NCBI GenBank assembly: GCA_045542115.1
Contig: JAZQKK010000014.1
Span: forward strand, 248,001-312,000
Length of the DNA stretch: 64,000 nt
Source of the DNA: RGIG995 sp045542115
GTDB taxonomy: Bacteria; Bacillota; Clostridia; Oscillospirales; UBA644
Reading direction: 5' to 3'
Part shown: piece after piece, positions 43,104-51,067 of the stretch
How positions within the stretch are numbered: position 1 is the first letter of the stretch
Layout: each line of letters begins with the position of its first letter
Made by a program: the position numbers and the translations under genes
Notes under the pieces: model-generated
What the model saw: the letters and a program-made list of their open reading frames with translations, nothing else
Told to the model about the DNA's origin: nothing
Databases searched by the model: none

Positions 43104-44174
43104 TTATTTATCCTTGGTCAAGAGCTTAATAATAGCGTCTCCGACCTCGCTCGTCTTTGCCGTTCCCCCCAGGTCACAGGTGAGCGTTTTTCCTTCTACC
43201 ATAAGCGCTTCGATCGCATCGATCAAACGGCATCCCCATTCTTCATAGCCAAAGAAGTCGAGCATTTGGCTTGCCGACCAAATAGATGCCAGCGGATTTG
43301 CAATCTGCTTGCCCGCAATGTCAGGGGCAGAACCGTGGATCGGCTCAAACATAGACGGGAATTTTCTCTCGGGGTTAAGATTTGCCCCGGCAGCAAGGCC
43401 CATACCTCCCGTAATCGCGGCTCCAAGATCGGTCAAAATATCCCCAAAGAGATTTGACGTTACCACGATTTGGAATCTTGCAGGGTCTTTTACGAAAAAC
43501 ATACTTGCCGCATCGACCAGATAAGACGCCGTCTTCACATCGGGATATTCCTTTGCCACCTCGGAAAACACGCTGTCCCAAAATACCATAGAATAGTTCA
43601 AGGCGTTTCCTTTGGAAATACTTGTAAGCGTTTTCTTTTCCTTCCGCGCAAGGTCGAAGGCATAGCGGATAATTCTCTCCGTGCCTTTCCGAGAGAAAAC
43701 GCCGGTTTGAAGCACAACTTCGTTTTCCTGACCGCGGTACAGCCAATCGCCTGCACCCGCATATTCGCCTTCACTGTTTTCCCGAATAACGACCATATCG
43801 ATATCATCACAGGATGCGTCCTTTAACGGACAGGGCGCACCTTTCAGAAGCTTGACGGGACGAACGTTGACGTATTGGTCAAATTCGTGGCGGATTTTGA
43901 GCAACAGGTCCCAAAGAGAAACGTGATCGGGCACACCGGGATATCCCACGGCGCCAAGATAAATGGCATCGTACTGTTTCAACGTGTCGATCGCGTCATC
44001 GGGCATCATTTTTCCATTTTTCAGATAGTACTCACAACCCCACGGAAAATGCGTAAATTCAAACTGAAATCCGCCGTCGAGTTTTGCCACGTGTTCCAAC
44101 ACTCTTACGCCTTCGTTAATGACCTCAGGACCGATTCCGTCTCCCGCAATAACTGCAATTCTGTACTTTTTCAT
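43104..44174 (-). CDS. D-malate / tartrate-type dehydrogenase (TtuC/DmlA family)
   Basis: A 356-residue beta-decarboxylating dehydrogenase of the isopropylmalate/isocitrate family. AVIAGDGIGPEV, RENSEGEYAG, the catalytic Tyr/Lys region (LTSISKGNALNYSMVFWD), NLFGDILTDLGA, and FEPIHGSAPDIAGK are visible. The GAVGYPGVPDHVSLW and FDQYVNVRP segments match tartrate/D-malate dehydrogenases rather than LeuB or Icd. It likely oxidises D-malate, tartrate or a similar 2-hydroxy acid with NAD+. It is divergent from a LysR-type regulator, which probably controls it together with the MBL gene. Confidence 0.92.
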   Translation of the reverse strand: MKKYRIAVIAGDGIGPEVINEGVRVLEHVAKLDGGFQFEFTHFPWGCEYYLKNGKMMPDDAIDTLKQYDAIYLGAVGYPGVPDHVSLWDLLLKIRHEFDQYVNVRPVKLLKGAPCPLKDASCDDIDMVVIRENSEGEYAGAGDWLYRGQENEVVLQTGVFSRKGTERIIRYAFDLARKEKKTLTSISKGNALNYSMVFWDSVFSEVAKEYPDVKTASYLVDAASMFFVKDPARFQIVVTSNLFGDILTDLGAAITGGMGLAAGANLNPERKFPSMFEPIHGSAPDIAGKQIANPLASIWSASQMLDFFGYEEWGCRLIDAIEALMVEGKTLTCDLGGTAKTSEVGDAIIKLLTKDK

Positions 44175-44217
44175 AATTTTCTCCTTTTTTTACAGTAGGT
44201 TGTGTTTCGTTATCTAT

Positions 44218-44246
44218 ATTTTATCACGTTTTTTTATATTTGTAAA
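44218..44246 (-). promoter_or_regulatory. Promoter of the dehydrogenase-MBL operon
   Basis: TTTACA (44241-44246) and TAAAAT (44218-44223), minus strand, spacer 17. It lies 12 bases from the divergent LysR promoter, as in LysR-controlled pairs. Confidence 0.75.
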
Positions 44247-44258
44247 GTACATTTTGGA

Positions 44259-44287
44259 TTGACAATTATAGTTTTTTGCTATATAAT
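44259..44287 (+). promoter_or_regulatory. Promoter of the LysR-type regulator gene
   Basis: TTGACA (44259-44264) and TATAAT (44282-44287), spacer 17. Confidence 0.85.
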
Positions 44288-44317
44288 ATAGGAAATCGGA
44301 TTTTCAAGGAGAACAAA

Positions 44318-45199
44318 ATGAACATTACTCAACTCAAATATTTTTACGCAGTGGCGACCTACCGTACGGTATCCCTTGCAGCGCAACACTTATATATCTC
44401 TCAGCCTTCCCTTTCCAACGCTATAAAGGAACTCGAAAAAGAATTCGAAGTAAGTTTGTTTTATCGACGGTATAACGGAATGTTTCTTACCCCCGCAGGA
44501 ACGAAGCTTTTTAATTCAACGAAAGAACTGCTGACACTCTACGACGAGGTAGAGCGAATGATGCATCATCTGGGGAGAAACACCAAGCAACTGCGCCTCG
44601 GAATCCCTCCTATGATCAGTTCGTTTATCTTTGCCGACATTTACAAAAATTTTATTCTCCAAAATAAAGACATCGAGCTTATCATTACGGAAAAGGGCAG
44701 GTATGAACTTTTGGATAAGCTCAACGACGGACTTCTTGACGTTGTTTTACTACCCCATACGAAGCCCTTTGACAGCAGTATTTATACCAAGAAAATAGGA
44801 ATGCTTGAAATCGTATGCTGCGTGGGTAAAAACAACCCGTTATTAAAACATAACTCGGTTAATCCAAAAATGCTGGAAGAGCAGCCACTCGTGCTTTTCT
44901 CAGATAGTTTTTTCCAGACGAAAACCATTAAAAATTGGTTTGCAAAAGAAGGCATTGAACCCAATATTTCAATACAAACCGAGCAGTTGTCAACCGCGCA
45001 GAATATGATAGAAAACGACCTGGCAATCGGTTTTATGTTCAAAAATCTCGCCCCAAAGAATCCCTCAATTGCAACCATCCCACTCGATACTCCCATTATC
45101 GTTGATGTCAGCATATTGCGGAAAAAGGATTCTTACGTCTTTGACAGTATAATGAAATTAGAGCGTTATATTGCAGAAAGCAATCCATTTGAAAAATAA
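44318..45199 (+). CDS. LysR family transcriptional regulator
   Basis: A 293-residue LTTR. The N-terminal helix-turn-helix (MNITQLKYFYAVATYRTVS, AAQHLYISQPSLSNAIKELE) is followed by a periplasmic-binding-like effector domain (about 90-290). ATG 44318 follows AAGGAG. Position suggests it senses the dehydrogenase or MBL substrate and regulates the divergent pair. Base composition is AT-rich compared with the adjacent dehydrogenase. Confidence 0.94.
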   Translation: MNITQLKYFYAVATYRTVSLAAQHLYISQPSLSNAIKELEKEFEVSLFYRRYNGMFLTPAGTKLFNSTKELLTLYDEVERMMHHLGRNTKQLRLGIPPMISSFIFADIYKNFILQNKDIELIITEKGRYELLDKLNDGLLDVVLLPHTKPFDSSIYTKKIGMLEIVCCVGKNNPLLKHNSVNPKMLEEQPLVLFSDSFFQTKTIKNWFAKEGIEPNISIQTEQLSTAQNMIENDLAIGFMFKNLAPKNPSIATIPLDTPIIVDVSILRKKDSYVFDSIMKLERYIAESNPFEK

Positions 45200-45214
45200 A
45201 TCCGGTATTATAAA

Positions 45215-45248
45215 TAAAAAAATCCAAGCTCTTACGAGTTGGATTTTT
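45215..45248. terminator. Terminator between the LysR gene and tRNA-Gln
   Basis: AATCCAAGCTC and GAGTTGGATT pair around TTAC, with A- and T-runs on the two sides, so it can serve the LysR gene (+) and the tRNA gene (-). Confidence 0.85.
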
Positions 45249-45322
45249 TGGCTGGGGAATAGGGATTCGAACCCCAACAAACAGAGTCAGAGTCTGTCGT
45301 GCTACCTTTACACAATTCCCCA
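45249..45322 (-). tRNA. tRNA-Gln (anticodon CTG)
   Basis: Folds as a cloverleaf: acceptor TGGGGAA/TTCCCCA, anticodon stem ACAGA with loop CTCTGAC (anticodon CTG) and TCTGT, T-loop GTTCGAATCC, discriminator G and encoded CCA. Reads CAG codons. Confidence 0.95.
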
Positions 45323-45354
45323 ATATTCAATTCGCCTCGATTGAGACCTTGGAT

Positions 45355-45383
45355 ATTATACCACGACTGGGCGCAATTGTCAA
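45355..45383 (-). promoter_or_regulatory. Promoter of tRNA-Gln
   Basis: TTGACA (45378-45383) and TATAAT (45355-45360), minus strand, spacer 17. Full consensus, as expected of a stable RNA promoter. Confidence 0.88.
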
Positions 45384-45525
45384 CGGTGTTCACAAAATGT
45401 TCAAAGGTTTTCGTTGGGAATCGAAAAGTTTTTAAGGTTTCTTTCATTTTTCGATTTTCTATTATAAGAATTACTGCTTTGATTTTGGTTTTCCCAATAG
45501 TATCCCTAGCTGCCCCGAAAAAACA

Positions 45526-45554
45526 TTGACAAACGGGGAAATTTGTGTTATAAT
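45526..45554 (+). promoter_or_regulatory. Promoter of the second MBL hydrolase gene
   Basis: TTGACA (45526-45531) and TATAAT (45549-45554), spacer 17. Confidence 0.9.
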
Positions 45555-45586
45555 CAACATAATGACATTGTAAGGAGAATCTGGTT

Positions 45587-46306
45587 ATGAGACTGACGTT
45601 TTTGGGGTCCAGCCACGGCGTTCCGGAATCAAGACGGAAATGTTCTGCGATTTTAATCACGGTGGGCGAAAATCACTATATCGTGGATATCGGATGCGAC
45701 GTTGTCCCGGAATTGGTTACCCGAAATATCGATATGAAAACGGTAAAAGGAATCTTTGTGGCTCACCCCCACGGAGACCACTGCAACGGCATTTTTGCCT
45801 TTGTGGAGCTGGCGAATTGGTATGCGGTAAAGAGCAATCCAAAAATCCTGTTCCCCGTGGACGGCGTCAAGGAAATTCTGCAACAATGGACCTCAATGAT
45901 GAGCGGCGGACGGGAAATGCGGCCGATGGAGATTGAAAAATACTCCGCCGGTGAAATTTTTAACGACGGCGTTCTGAAAGTTACCGCGATTCCCACAAAA
46001 CACTGCAACGATTCTTACGCGTTTCTGTTGGAAGCGGAAGGAAAACGGGTGCTATATACCGGAGATTTGACGGGGACGGCGGAAGATTTTCCCCACGAAG
46101 GTCTGAACGGCGGCGTGGATTTCCTGATTGGAGAATCTGCCCACTTCTCCACGATGAAATACGTGGAGATTCTGAAAGACCGGCAGGTCAAACGCTTTGC
46201 GGTCACCCACCACTTTGCTCCCAACGAACAGTTTTTGGAAGCGCAAAAAGCGTTAAAACCTTTGCCGATGACCCTGATTTACGACGGAATGGAATTTGAT
46301 ATTTAA
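45587..46306 (+). CDS. MBL-fold hydrolase, RNase Z-like
   Basis: A 239-residue MBL protein of the UlaG/RNase Z-like branch. It opens with MRLTFLGSSHGVPESRR, the tRNase Z-type start, and has the zinc motif VAHPHGDHCNG, a middle PTKHCNDSYAFLLE block, TGDLTG (bridging Asp) and VTHHFAPNEQ at the end. It lacks the extended exosite of true RNase Z and is shorter (RNase Z about 305). The substrate is unknown. Own promoter and terminator, so it is monocistronic. Confidence 0.88.
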   Translation: MRLTFLGSSHGVPESRRKCSAILITVGENHYIVDIGCDVVPELVTRNIDMKTVKGIFVAHPHGDHCNGIFAFVELANWYAVKSNPKILFPVDGVKEILQQWTSMMSGGREMRPMEIEKYSAGEIFNDGVLKVTAIPTKHCNDSYAFLLEAEGKRVLYTGDLTGTAEDFPHEGLNGGVDFLIGESAHFSTMKYVEILKDRQVKRFAVTHHFAPNEQFLEAQKALKPLPMTLIYDGMEFDI

Positions 46307-46307
46307 C

Positions 46308-46342
46308 AAAAAGCGGTGCTTGTTTTAAGCACCGCTTTTTGT
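46308..46342 (+). terminator. Terminator of the MBL hydrolase gene
   Basis: AAAAAGCGGTGCTT and AAGCACCGCTTTTT pair fully around GTTTT, ending in a T-run. Confidence 0.92.
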
Positions 46343-46346
46343 ATAT

Positions 46347-46379
46347 AAAAACGGCGAGACGTAACGTCTCGCCGTTTTT
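46347..46379 (-). terminator. Terminator of rplJ-rplL
   Basis: AAAAACGGCGAGACG and CGTCTCGCCGTTTTT form a 15-bp perfect stem with a 3-base loop; on the minus strand it closes the ribosomal protein operon. Confidence 0.93.
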
Positions 46380-46393
46380 GGATTGAGGTGAAA

Positions 46394-46774
46394 TTACTTC
46401 AATTCAACCTTAGCGCCGGCAGCTTCGAGAGCTTCCTTAGCGGCATCGGCATCAGCCTTGGAAACCTTTTCCTTGACAGCCTTGGGAGCACCGTCAACGA
46501 TTTCCTTGGATTCTTTCAGGCCCAGACCGGTGATTTCGCGGACAACCTTGATAACGCCCATCTTGGAAGCACCAACGTCAGCCAGGATGACATCGTATTC
46601 ATCCTTTTCAGCAGCAGCGGCAGCGCCGTCAGCAGCGGGAGCAGCAGCAACAACAGTTGCAGCAGCGGCGGAAACGCCGAATTCTTCTTCGATTGCCTTT
46701 ACCAGTTCAGCAACTTCGATGATAGTAAGAGTTTTGAGTTCTTCAACAATGTTAGTGATTTTTTCGCTAGCCAT
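46394..46774 (-). CDS. rplL: 50S ribosomal protein L7/L12
   Basis: Stalk protein that recruits translation factors, 126 residues: N-terminal dimerisation helices (MASEKITNIVEELKTL), Ala-rich hinge, and the C-terminal domain with GASKMGVIKVVREITGLGLKE (core KMGVIKVVREITGLGL). ATG 46774 gives the normal N-terminus; an ATG two codons upstream is too close to AGGAGG. Follows rplJ, as always. Confidence 0.98.
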   Translation of the reverse strand: MASEKITNIVEELKTLTIIEVAELVKAIEEEFGVSAAAATVVAAAPAADGAAAAAEKDEYDVILADVGASKMGVIKVVREITGLGLKESKEIVDGAPKAVKEKVSKADADAAKEALEAAGAKVELK

Positions 46775-46827
46775 TTTCATTTTCCTCCTAAATAGTAAGT
46801 TTGTTAATTTGCGTGATTATGATATTC

Positions 46828-47349
46828 TCACGCTTCTGCAGATTCTTCTGCGGGTGCAGACATTTTTTCCACGTACTGATTCAACACCACAGCCAGGTTG
46901 CGGGTAGAAGCTTGGAGCACGTACATAAGGTTGACCAGAGACTGTTCCTTGCTGGGAACCGCCGCGAGAGCCTTAACGCCGTTTTCGTCCATTACTTCGC
47001 CTTCACAGAAGCCGGCTTTGATCTTGAAGTTTTCGTGATCCTTCGCATATTTGCAAAGAATCTTTGCGGGTGCAACCACGTCATCGGTAGAGGTAGCCAG
47101 AGCGGTGGTACCTTCCATATGAACGTCAAGAGCTTCGTAACCAACGTTTTTCAGAGCAAACTTGGTCAAAGTGTTCTTTACGACGGTGTACTCCACGCCT
47201 GCGGCACGAAGTTCACGACGCAGCTGCGTATCATCAGCAACGTTGATACCGCTGTAATCAACGAACACACCGGCCTTCGCATTGTTCAAACGATCGGTGA
47301 TCTGGTTGACGACCTGCTTCTTGGATTCAAGAATCTTTTCACTTGCCAT
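46828..47349 (-). CDS. rplJ: 50S ribosomal protein L10
   Basis: Binds 23S rRNA and anchors the L12 dimers. 173 residues, opening MASEKILESKKQVVNQIT, with the central KNTLTKFAL motif and a helical C-terminus (SPAEES-like tail SAPAEESAEA). ATG 47349 follows GGAGGTG. The 150-base leader carries an L10-binding structure and a terminator for autogenous control. rplK and rplA are not adjacent. Confidence 0.97.
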   Translation of the reverse strand: MASEKILESKKQVVNQITDRLNNAKAGVFVDYSGINVADDTQLRRELRAAGVEYTVVKNTLTKFALKNVGYEALDVHMEGTTALATSTDDVVAPAKILCKYAKDHENFKIKAGFCEGEVMDENGVKALAAVPSKEQSLVNLMYVLQASTRNLAVVLNQYVEKMSAPAEESAEA

Positions 47350-47379
47350 TATTTTCACCTCCGAGAAAAGACATAACAA

Positions 47380-47500
47380 CAAAAAATGCTCTTCTGCACC
47401 TATGAGGGCAAAAGAGCATAGTAAGCCGCGGGGGCTTATGAACTTTGTTTGCATCCTCGATAGGCATATTTCAGCATAAAGCACCTATTGTCTTAGGAAC
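47380..47500 (-). promoter_or_regulatory. L10 (rplJ) leader with attenuator
   Basis: The minus-strand leader includes AGACAATAGGTGC and, after a short hairpin, CCTATCGAGG, matching the conserved kink-turn elements bound by the L10(L12)4 complex in Firmicutes rplJL leaders. A terminator follows: ATGCTCTT pairs with AAGAGCAT (47386-47393 with 47412-47419) and then TTTTTT. By family knowledge, excess L10 shifts the leader toward termination. Confirmation would need an Rfam L10-leader model search. Confidence 0.8.
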
Positions 47501-47506
47501 TTGGTT

Positions 47507-47535
47507 ATTATAGCACAATTTGGGGAAAATGTCAA
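47507..47535 (-). promoter_or_regulatory. Promoter of rplJ-rplL
   Basis: TTGACA (47530-47535) and TATAAT (47507-47512), minus strand, spacer 17. The -35 box contains the TGA stop codon of radC. Confidence 0.9.
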
Positions 47536-48350
47536 GAAGGTTTGTCTTGATTTTGATTTTTTGTCACAATCTTTGCGGTTAAAGGAATTTTTTCAAAGGA
47601 TAGACGGAGCATTCCCTCTGTTTCATCTTCTACGGAAGATACTTTGTAATAATACCGGGTGGTATTTTCCAACTGCCCACTGTCTCCCAGAGAAACGAAA
47701 TCCCCCTGTCCGTCGAAGATAAGATGGTCCAGCAGTTTGGCTCCGCATTCAAAGATAAAATCCCGAAGCCGGTCGGTGGTGACAAAATCTGCTTGGGAAG
47801 GAAGGGCAATTCCGGAAGGATGGTTGTGAGCAATGACGATTTTACAGGGGAACATATCCTCAATAAAATTGGACAACGCCCGGGTATCGATCTGAGAAGA
47901 AGAAAATCCACCTCTTCCGATAAAGAGGTCTCCTTTCACCGTATAATCCCGTTGAAGAGCAATCGCAAGAACCGATTCTTCTTCCCTTCCGAAGAAAGTA
48001 GATAAATACCGGGCTCCAAGCTGGGTGGGGTCATAGGAAGAAAGGGGTTTTTCCTCCACGGCATTGTGAAAATACCGGCGAAGCATCTCCAACAACACGG
48101 GGAACATCTGTGAGGACACCTCGCCCATTCCCGGGACGGTCTGCAACTGTGCCGGAGTAGCGTTTAAAACACCGTTGAGCGACCCGAAACGGATAAGCAA
48201 ATCGTGAGCCAAGGCATTGGTATCTTTCTGAGGAATGGCGTAAAAGAGAACCAATTCCAACAATTCGTGGTCTTCAAAAATTTCGGGAGCCCTGGAAAAC
48301 CGTTTGCGAAGACGGGCACGATGTCCGCCGTGTGAATGATTCAGTCCCAT
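47532..48350 (-). CDS. radC: RadC-family JAB-domain protein
   Basis: A 272-residue RadC protein. The N-terminal helix-hairpin-helix region (about 45-85, VPGMGEVSSQMFPVLLEM) is followed by a JAB metalloprotease-like domain with IVIAHNHPSGIALPSQADFVTT (core HNHPSG...D). The old link to DNA repair is not well supported; some relatives act in anti-restriction or competence. It lies 9 bases after galT and its stop is inside the rplJ promoter. Confidence 0.94.
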   Translation of the reverse strand: MGLNHSHGGHRARLRKRFSRAPEIFEDHELLELVLFYAIPQKDTNALAHDLLIRFGSLNGVLNATPAQLQTVPGMGEVSSQMFPVLLEMLRRYFHNAVEEKPLSSYDPTQLGARYLSTFFGREEESVLAIALQRDYTVKGDLFIGRGGFSSSQIDTRALSNFIEDMFPCKIVIAHNHPSGIALPSQADFVTTDRLRDFIFECGAKLLDHLIFDGQGDFVSLGDSGQLENTTRYYYKVSSVEDETEGMLRLSFEKIPLTAKIVTKNQNQDKPS

Positions 48351-48359
48351 AGAATATCC

Positions 48360-49856
48360 TTATTTTACCGATTTTAAGAAACGCATAAAGTCCCGTCTTC
48401 CCTGCTCGGTGCATTTATAAACGCCGGCATCTTCCAACACCTGATTGAAAACGACGCCGATTTCGTGATGCAAAATATCATCCACTGTCTCTTCCGTAAC
48501 TTTGGGATAACGGGGCAAAAATTCTTCCACCCAATCCGCGTGGGATTCCGTAAGGGGATTGGTCCGCATATCCGCGCCGGAAAGAATCGCCTCGGCCACG
48601 GCCGCCATCTCGTTTTTCAGGCGGGAAGGAAGCACCGCAAGTCCCATTACTTCAATCAAGCCGATATTTTCCTTTTTAATATGATGCAACGCCTTATGGG
48701 GATGATACAGTCCGTCGGGATGTTCGGGCGTGGTAATATTATTACGAAGGACCAAGTCCAACTCGTATCTTCCGTCCCGCATCCGGGCAATGGGCGTGAT
48801 GGTATTATGAGGCTCGCCGTCGGTCATCGCAAAGATTCCTGCATCCGCGTCGGTGTATCCTCTCCAACAGGTAAGAATCTTGTCTGCCAACTCCACGATG
48901 GGGGCAGAATCTTCCCCGGAAAGACGAACGACCGACATCGGCCAATGCACGATTCCCGCCCGGACCGTTTCGTAGCCGGGGAAGGAGATTTCCCGTTCGA
49001 CGGGGGCTTTTGCCATTGCAAAATCGTAGTTCCCCCCCTGAAAATGTTCGTGACTCAAAATCGAACCGCCTACAATGGGAAGGTCCGCATTAGACCCGAC
49101 GAAATAGTGAGGGAATTGAGAAACGAAGTCAAACAGCTTTTCAAAGACTGAACGGTCAATCTTCATCGGAGTATGTTCACCGTTGAAGACAATGCAATGT
49201 TCGTTATAATACGAGTAGGGAGAATACTGAACAAACCAGGGATTCCCGTCGATGGTCAAAGGGATAATGCGATGATTTTGACGGGCAGCAGCGTTCAAAC
49301 GACCGGCATATCCTTCCGTTTCCCGGCACAGGGCACACTTGGGGTAGGAAGATTGGGGGGCATTCTTCGCGGCGGCAATGGCCTTGGGGTCCTTTTCGGG
49401 CTTGGAAAGATTGACGGTAATATCCAAGTCTCCGTATTTCGTATGGGTGACCCATTTCAAATCTTTGCAGATTCGATACCGGCGGATATAGTCCGTATCC
49501 CCGCTGAAACGGTAATAATTGTCCGTAGCGGTTTTGGGAGAAACGGCGTAGTCTTCCCGGAATTTGGCAATGACCTGGGAAGGGGGCGGTGTCAAAACAC
49601 CCATCAACTTGGTGTCGAACAAATCCCGCTGTACGATACTTTCCCCATCCAAAAGTCCGCGGGCGGCGGCATCGTCAATCAAAGCCTTTAAAATCTTTTC
49701 CAACCGTTGGGGTTCGTCAGACAATTCTACGTCTACGTATTCGTCCAACTGCATCACTTCCAGAATACGGTTGGTGGCCCACGTAACGTCGCAGGGTTGA
49801 ATCAACCCTTTTCCTACGGCATAACCCACTAATTCTTTGATGTTTCTGTTTACCAT
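48360..49856 (-). CDS. galT: Galactose-1-phosphate uridylyltransferase, Firmicutes type
   Basis: Leloir-pathway enzyme of about 498 residues, the long Firmicutes-type GalT family (class 2). The double-helix N-terminus (NRNIKELVGYAVGKGLI), WVTHTKYGDLDITVNLSKPEKDPK region, CALCRETEGYAG and the nucleophile block SHEHFQGGNYDF are present. ATG 49856 follows GAGG; a GTG five codons upstream lacks a good ribosome binding site. It probably works with the alpha-galactosidase further on, which releases galactose. No galK or galE is in the window. Confidence 0.95.
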   Translation of the reverse strand: MVNRNIKELVGYAVGKGLIQPCDVTWATNRILEVMQLDEYVDVELSDEPQRLEKILKALIDDAAARGLLDGESIVQRDLFDTKLMGVLTPPPSQVIAKFREDYAVSPKTATDNYYRFSGDTDYIRRYRICKDLKWVTHTKYGDLDITVNLSKPEKDPKAIAAAKNAPQSSYPKCALCRETEGYAGRLNAAARQNHRIIPLTIDGNPWFVQYSPYSYYNEHCIVFNGEHTPMKIDRSVFEKLFDFVSQFPHYFVGSNADLPIVGGSILSHEHFQGGNYDFAMAKAPVEREISFPGYETVRAGIVHWPMSVVRLSGEDSAPIVELADKILTCWRGYTDADAGIFAMTDGEPHNTITPIARMRDGRYELDLVLRNNITTPEHPDGLYHPHKALHHIKKENIGLIEVMGLAVLPSRLKNEMAAVAEAILSGADMRTNPLTESHADWVEEFLPRYPKVTEETVDDILHHEIGVVFNQVLEDAGVYKCTEQGRRDFMRFLKSVK

Positions 49857-49892
49857 AACCTTTTTCCTCACTCTTACAATATTCCACGTTCT

Positions 49893-49921
49893 ATTGTACT
49901 ACACGAAGGGGAAAATTGCAA
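49893..49921 (-). promoter_or_regulatory. Promoter of galT-radC
   Basis: TTGCAA (49916-49921) and TACAAT (49893-49898), minus strand, spacer 17. Confidence 0.75.
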
Positions 49922-49962
49922 GAGGTTAAGAATCTCGAAAGAAATAGTTCACAAAAACGTTA

Positions 49963-49994
49963 AAATTCTCCCCGACACAAGCCGGGGAGAATTT
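49963..49994 (-). terminator. Terminator of the rhamnose operon
   Basis: AAATTCTCCCCG and CGGGGAGAATTT pair fully around an 8-base loop; on the minus strand the 3' side continues into TTTTAACGTTTTT. Confidence 0.85.
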
Positions 49995-50000
49995 GTTTCA

Positions 50001-50222
50001 TCAGTCAATGTCGTGTTTGTCTTCAAAACAAACTTCCGGGGATGTGACGGCATCGTATTCCAGGACGACGATTTCGTTCTTCCCTTGTTTCAATACGGGA
50101 GCAGGAACGTAAGGGGTACGTTGAGGCCCTTGGGAATTCCAATAAAGTCCCAAATTGAAACCGTTGCCCCACACGGAACCGTGTTCAAACCCGGTCAGAC
50201 GCAAATAGGTTTCTTTGGGTTT
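50001..50222 (-). pseudogene. C-terminal fragment of a GH35 beta-galactosidase
   Basis: About 72 codons that read PKETYLRLTGFEHG..., then NGFNLGLYW, GPQRTPYVPAPVLKQGKNEIVV, shortened here to NGFNLGLYW and GPQRTPYVPAP. This matches the last beta-sandwich of family 35 beta-galactosidases, which are normally near 600 residues. No catalytic domain is present: the frame enters the 3' end of rhaD and has no start codon with a ribosome binding site. It is therefore a remnant, with a gene junction directly at the rhaD stop. It suggests rhaD was joined here by recombination that removed most of a beta-galactosidase gene. Confidence 0.75.
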
Positions 50223-50223
50223 C

Positions 50224-51045
50224 TTAGCCCAAGAAATCGTGATTCAAGGTAAGCTTGAAGTCTTTTTCGATGGCCAGAAGATATTCGTCGGTAATGGTCT
50301 GCAAGATGGGTTTGCCGGTGTGGAGAATGTTCAGATAGATCTGCGCGGATTTTTCCACGGTGTGCATCAGACCGAAGGTGTTGTCAAAATCTGTGCTGGC
50401 GGCAAAAATACCGTGGTGAGCCCAGATAGCAACGTCAAACTCCTTCATATAATCACTGGTGGCTTTCGCAACATCCAGACCGCCGGGCATCATCCAGGGA
50501 ATCACGGCGACACCGTGGGGGAAGATGATGGGGCATTCGGTCATCGTGCACCAAAGAGCGCGGGAGAAGGTCTTGTTATCCAAGGGAAGAACAAAGGTCA
50601 ACGCAATTACGCCCACGGGGTGGCAATGGTAAATGGTGCGGTAATCGGGGTTGGCGGCCTTCTTGACGGAATGGTTCATCAAGTGACTGGGGAATTCGCT
50701 GGTGGGACGGTCTTTGCCGTCGTTCAGACCCCAAACCAGACGGTAAGCGTCACCCTTATCGTTGATTTCGGCAATGCCGATCGCCAATTCGGGAGAGACG
50801 GTAAAGTTCTGAAAGAATTTTCCGGTGCCGGTGGTCATAAAGTATTCCCCGGCCAGATTGGCAACGGTCATACCCAGAGAAATCCATTCGCCGGGAGCAT
50901 AGAAGTAGGGACGGCAGTCTTCCACTTCCTCGGCCTTCATACGGTAGGTCAGGTTTCCGCCGTTCCGTTCGTGCCAGCCTTGTTTCCAGCCTTCGTTCCC
51001 GAGACGGATAAACCCTTGCATTACGTTGGTATCAAAAATAGACAT
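50224..51045 (-). CDS. rhaD: Rhamnulose-1-phosphate aldolase
   Basis: Cleaves L-rhamnulose 1-phosphate into lactaldehyde and DHAP. About 273 residues of class II aldolase fold, with GTGKFFQNF, the zinc-ligand pair HCHPVGVIALTF and the later IWAHHGIFAAS His. ATG 51045 follows AGGAGG by 9 bases. Third gene of the rhamnose operon; no rhaM or lactaldehyde reductase is adjacent. Confidence 0.95.
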   Translation of the reverse strand: MSIFDTNVMQGFIRLGNEGWKQGWHERNGGNLTYRMKAEEVEDCRPYFYAPGEWISLGMTVANLAGEYFMTTGTGKFFQNFTVSPELAIGIAEINDKGDAYRLVWGLNDGKDRPTSEFPSHLMNHSVKKAANPDYRTIYHCHPVGVIALTFVLPLDNKTFSRALWCTMTECPIIFPHGVAVIPWMMPGGLDVAKATSDYMKEFDVAIWAHHGIFAASTDFDNTFGLMHTVEKSAQIYLNILHTGKPILQTITDEYLLAIEKDFKLTLNHDFLG

Positions 51046-51067
51046 TATTTTACTCCTCCTAAATCTA

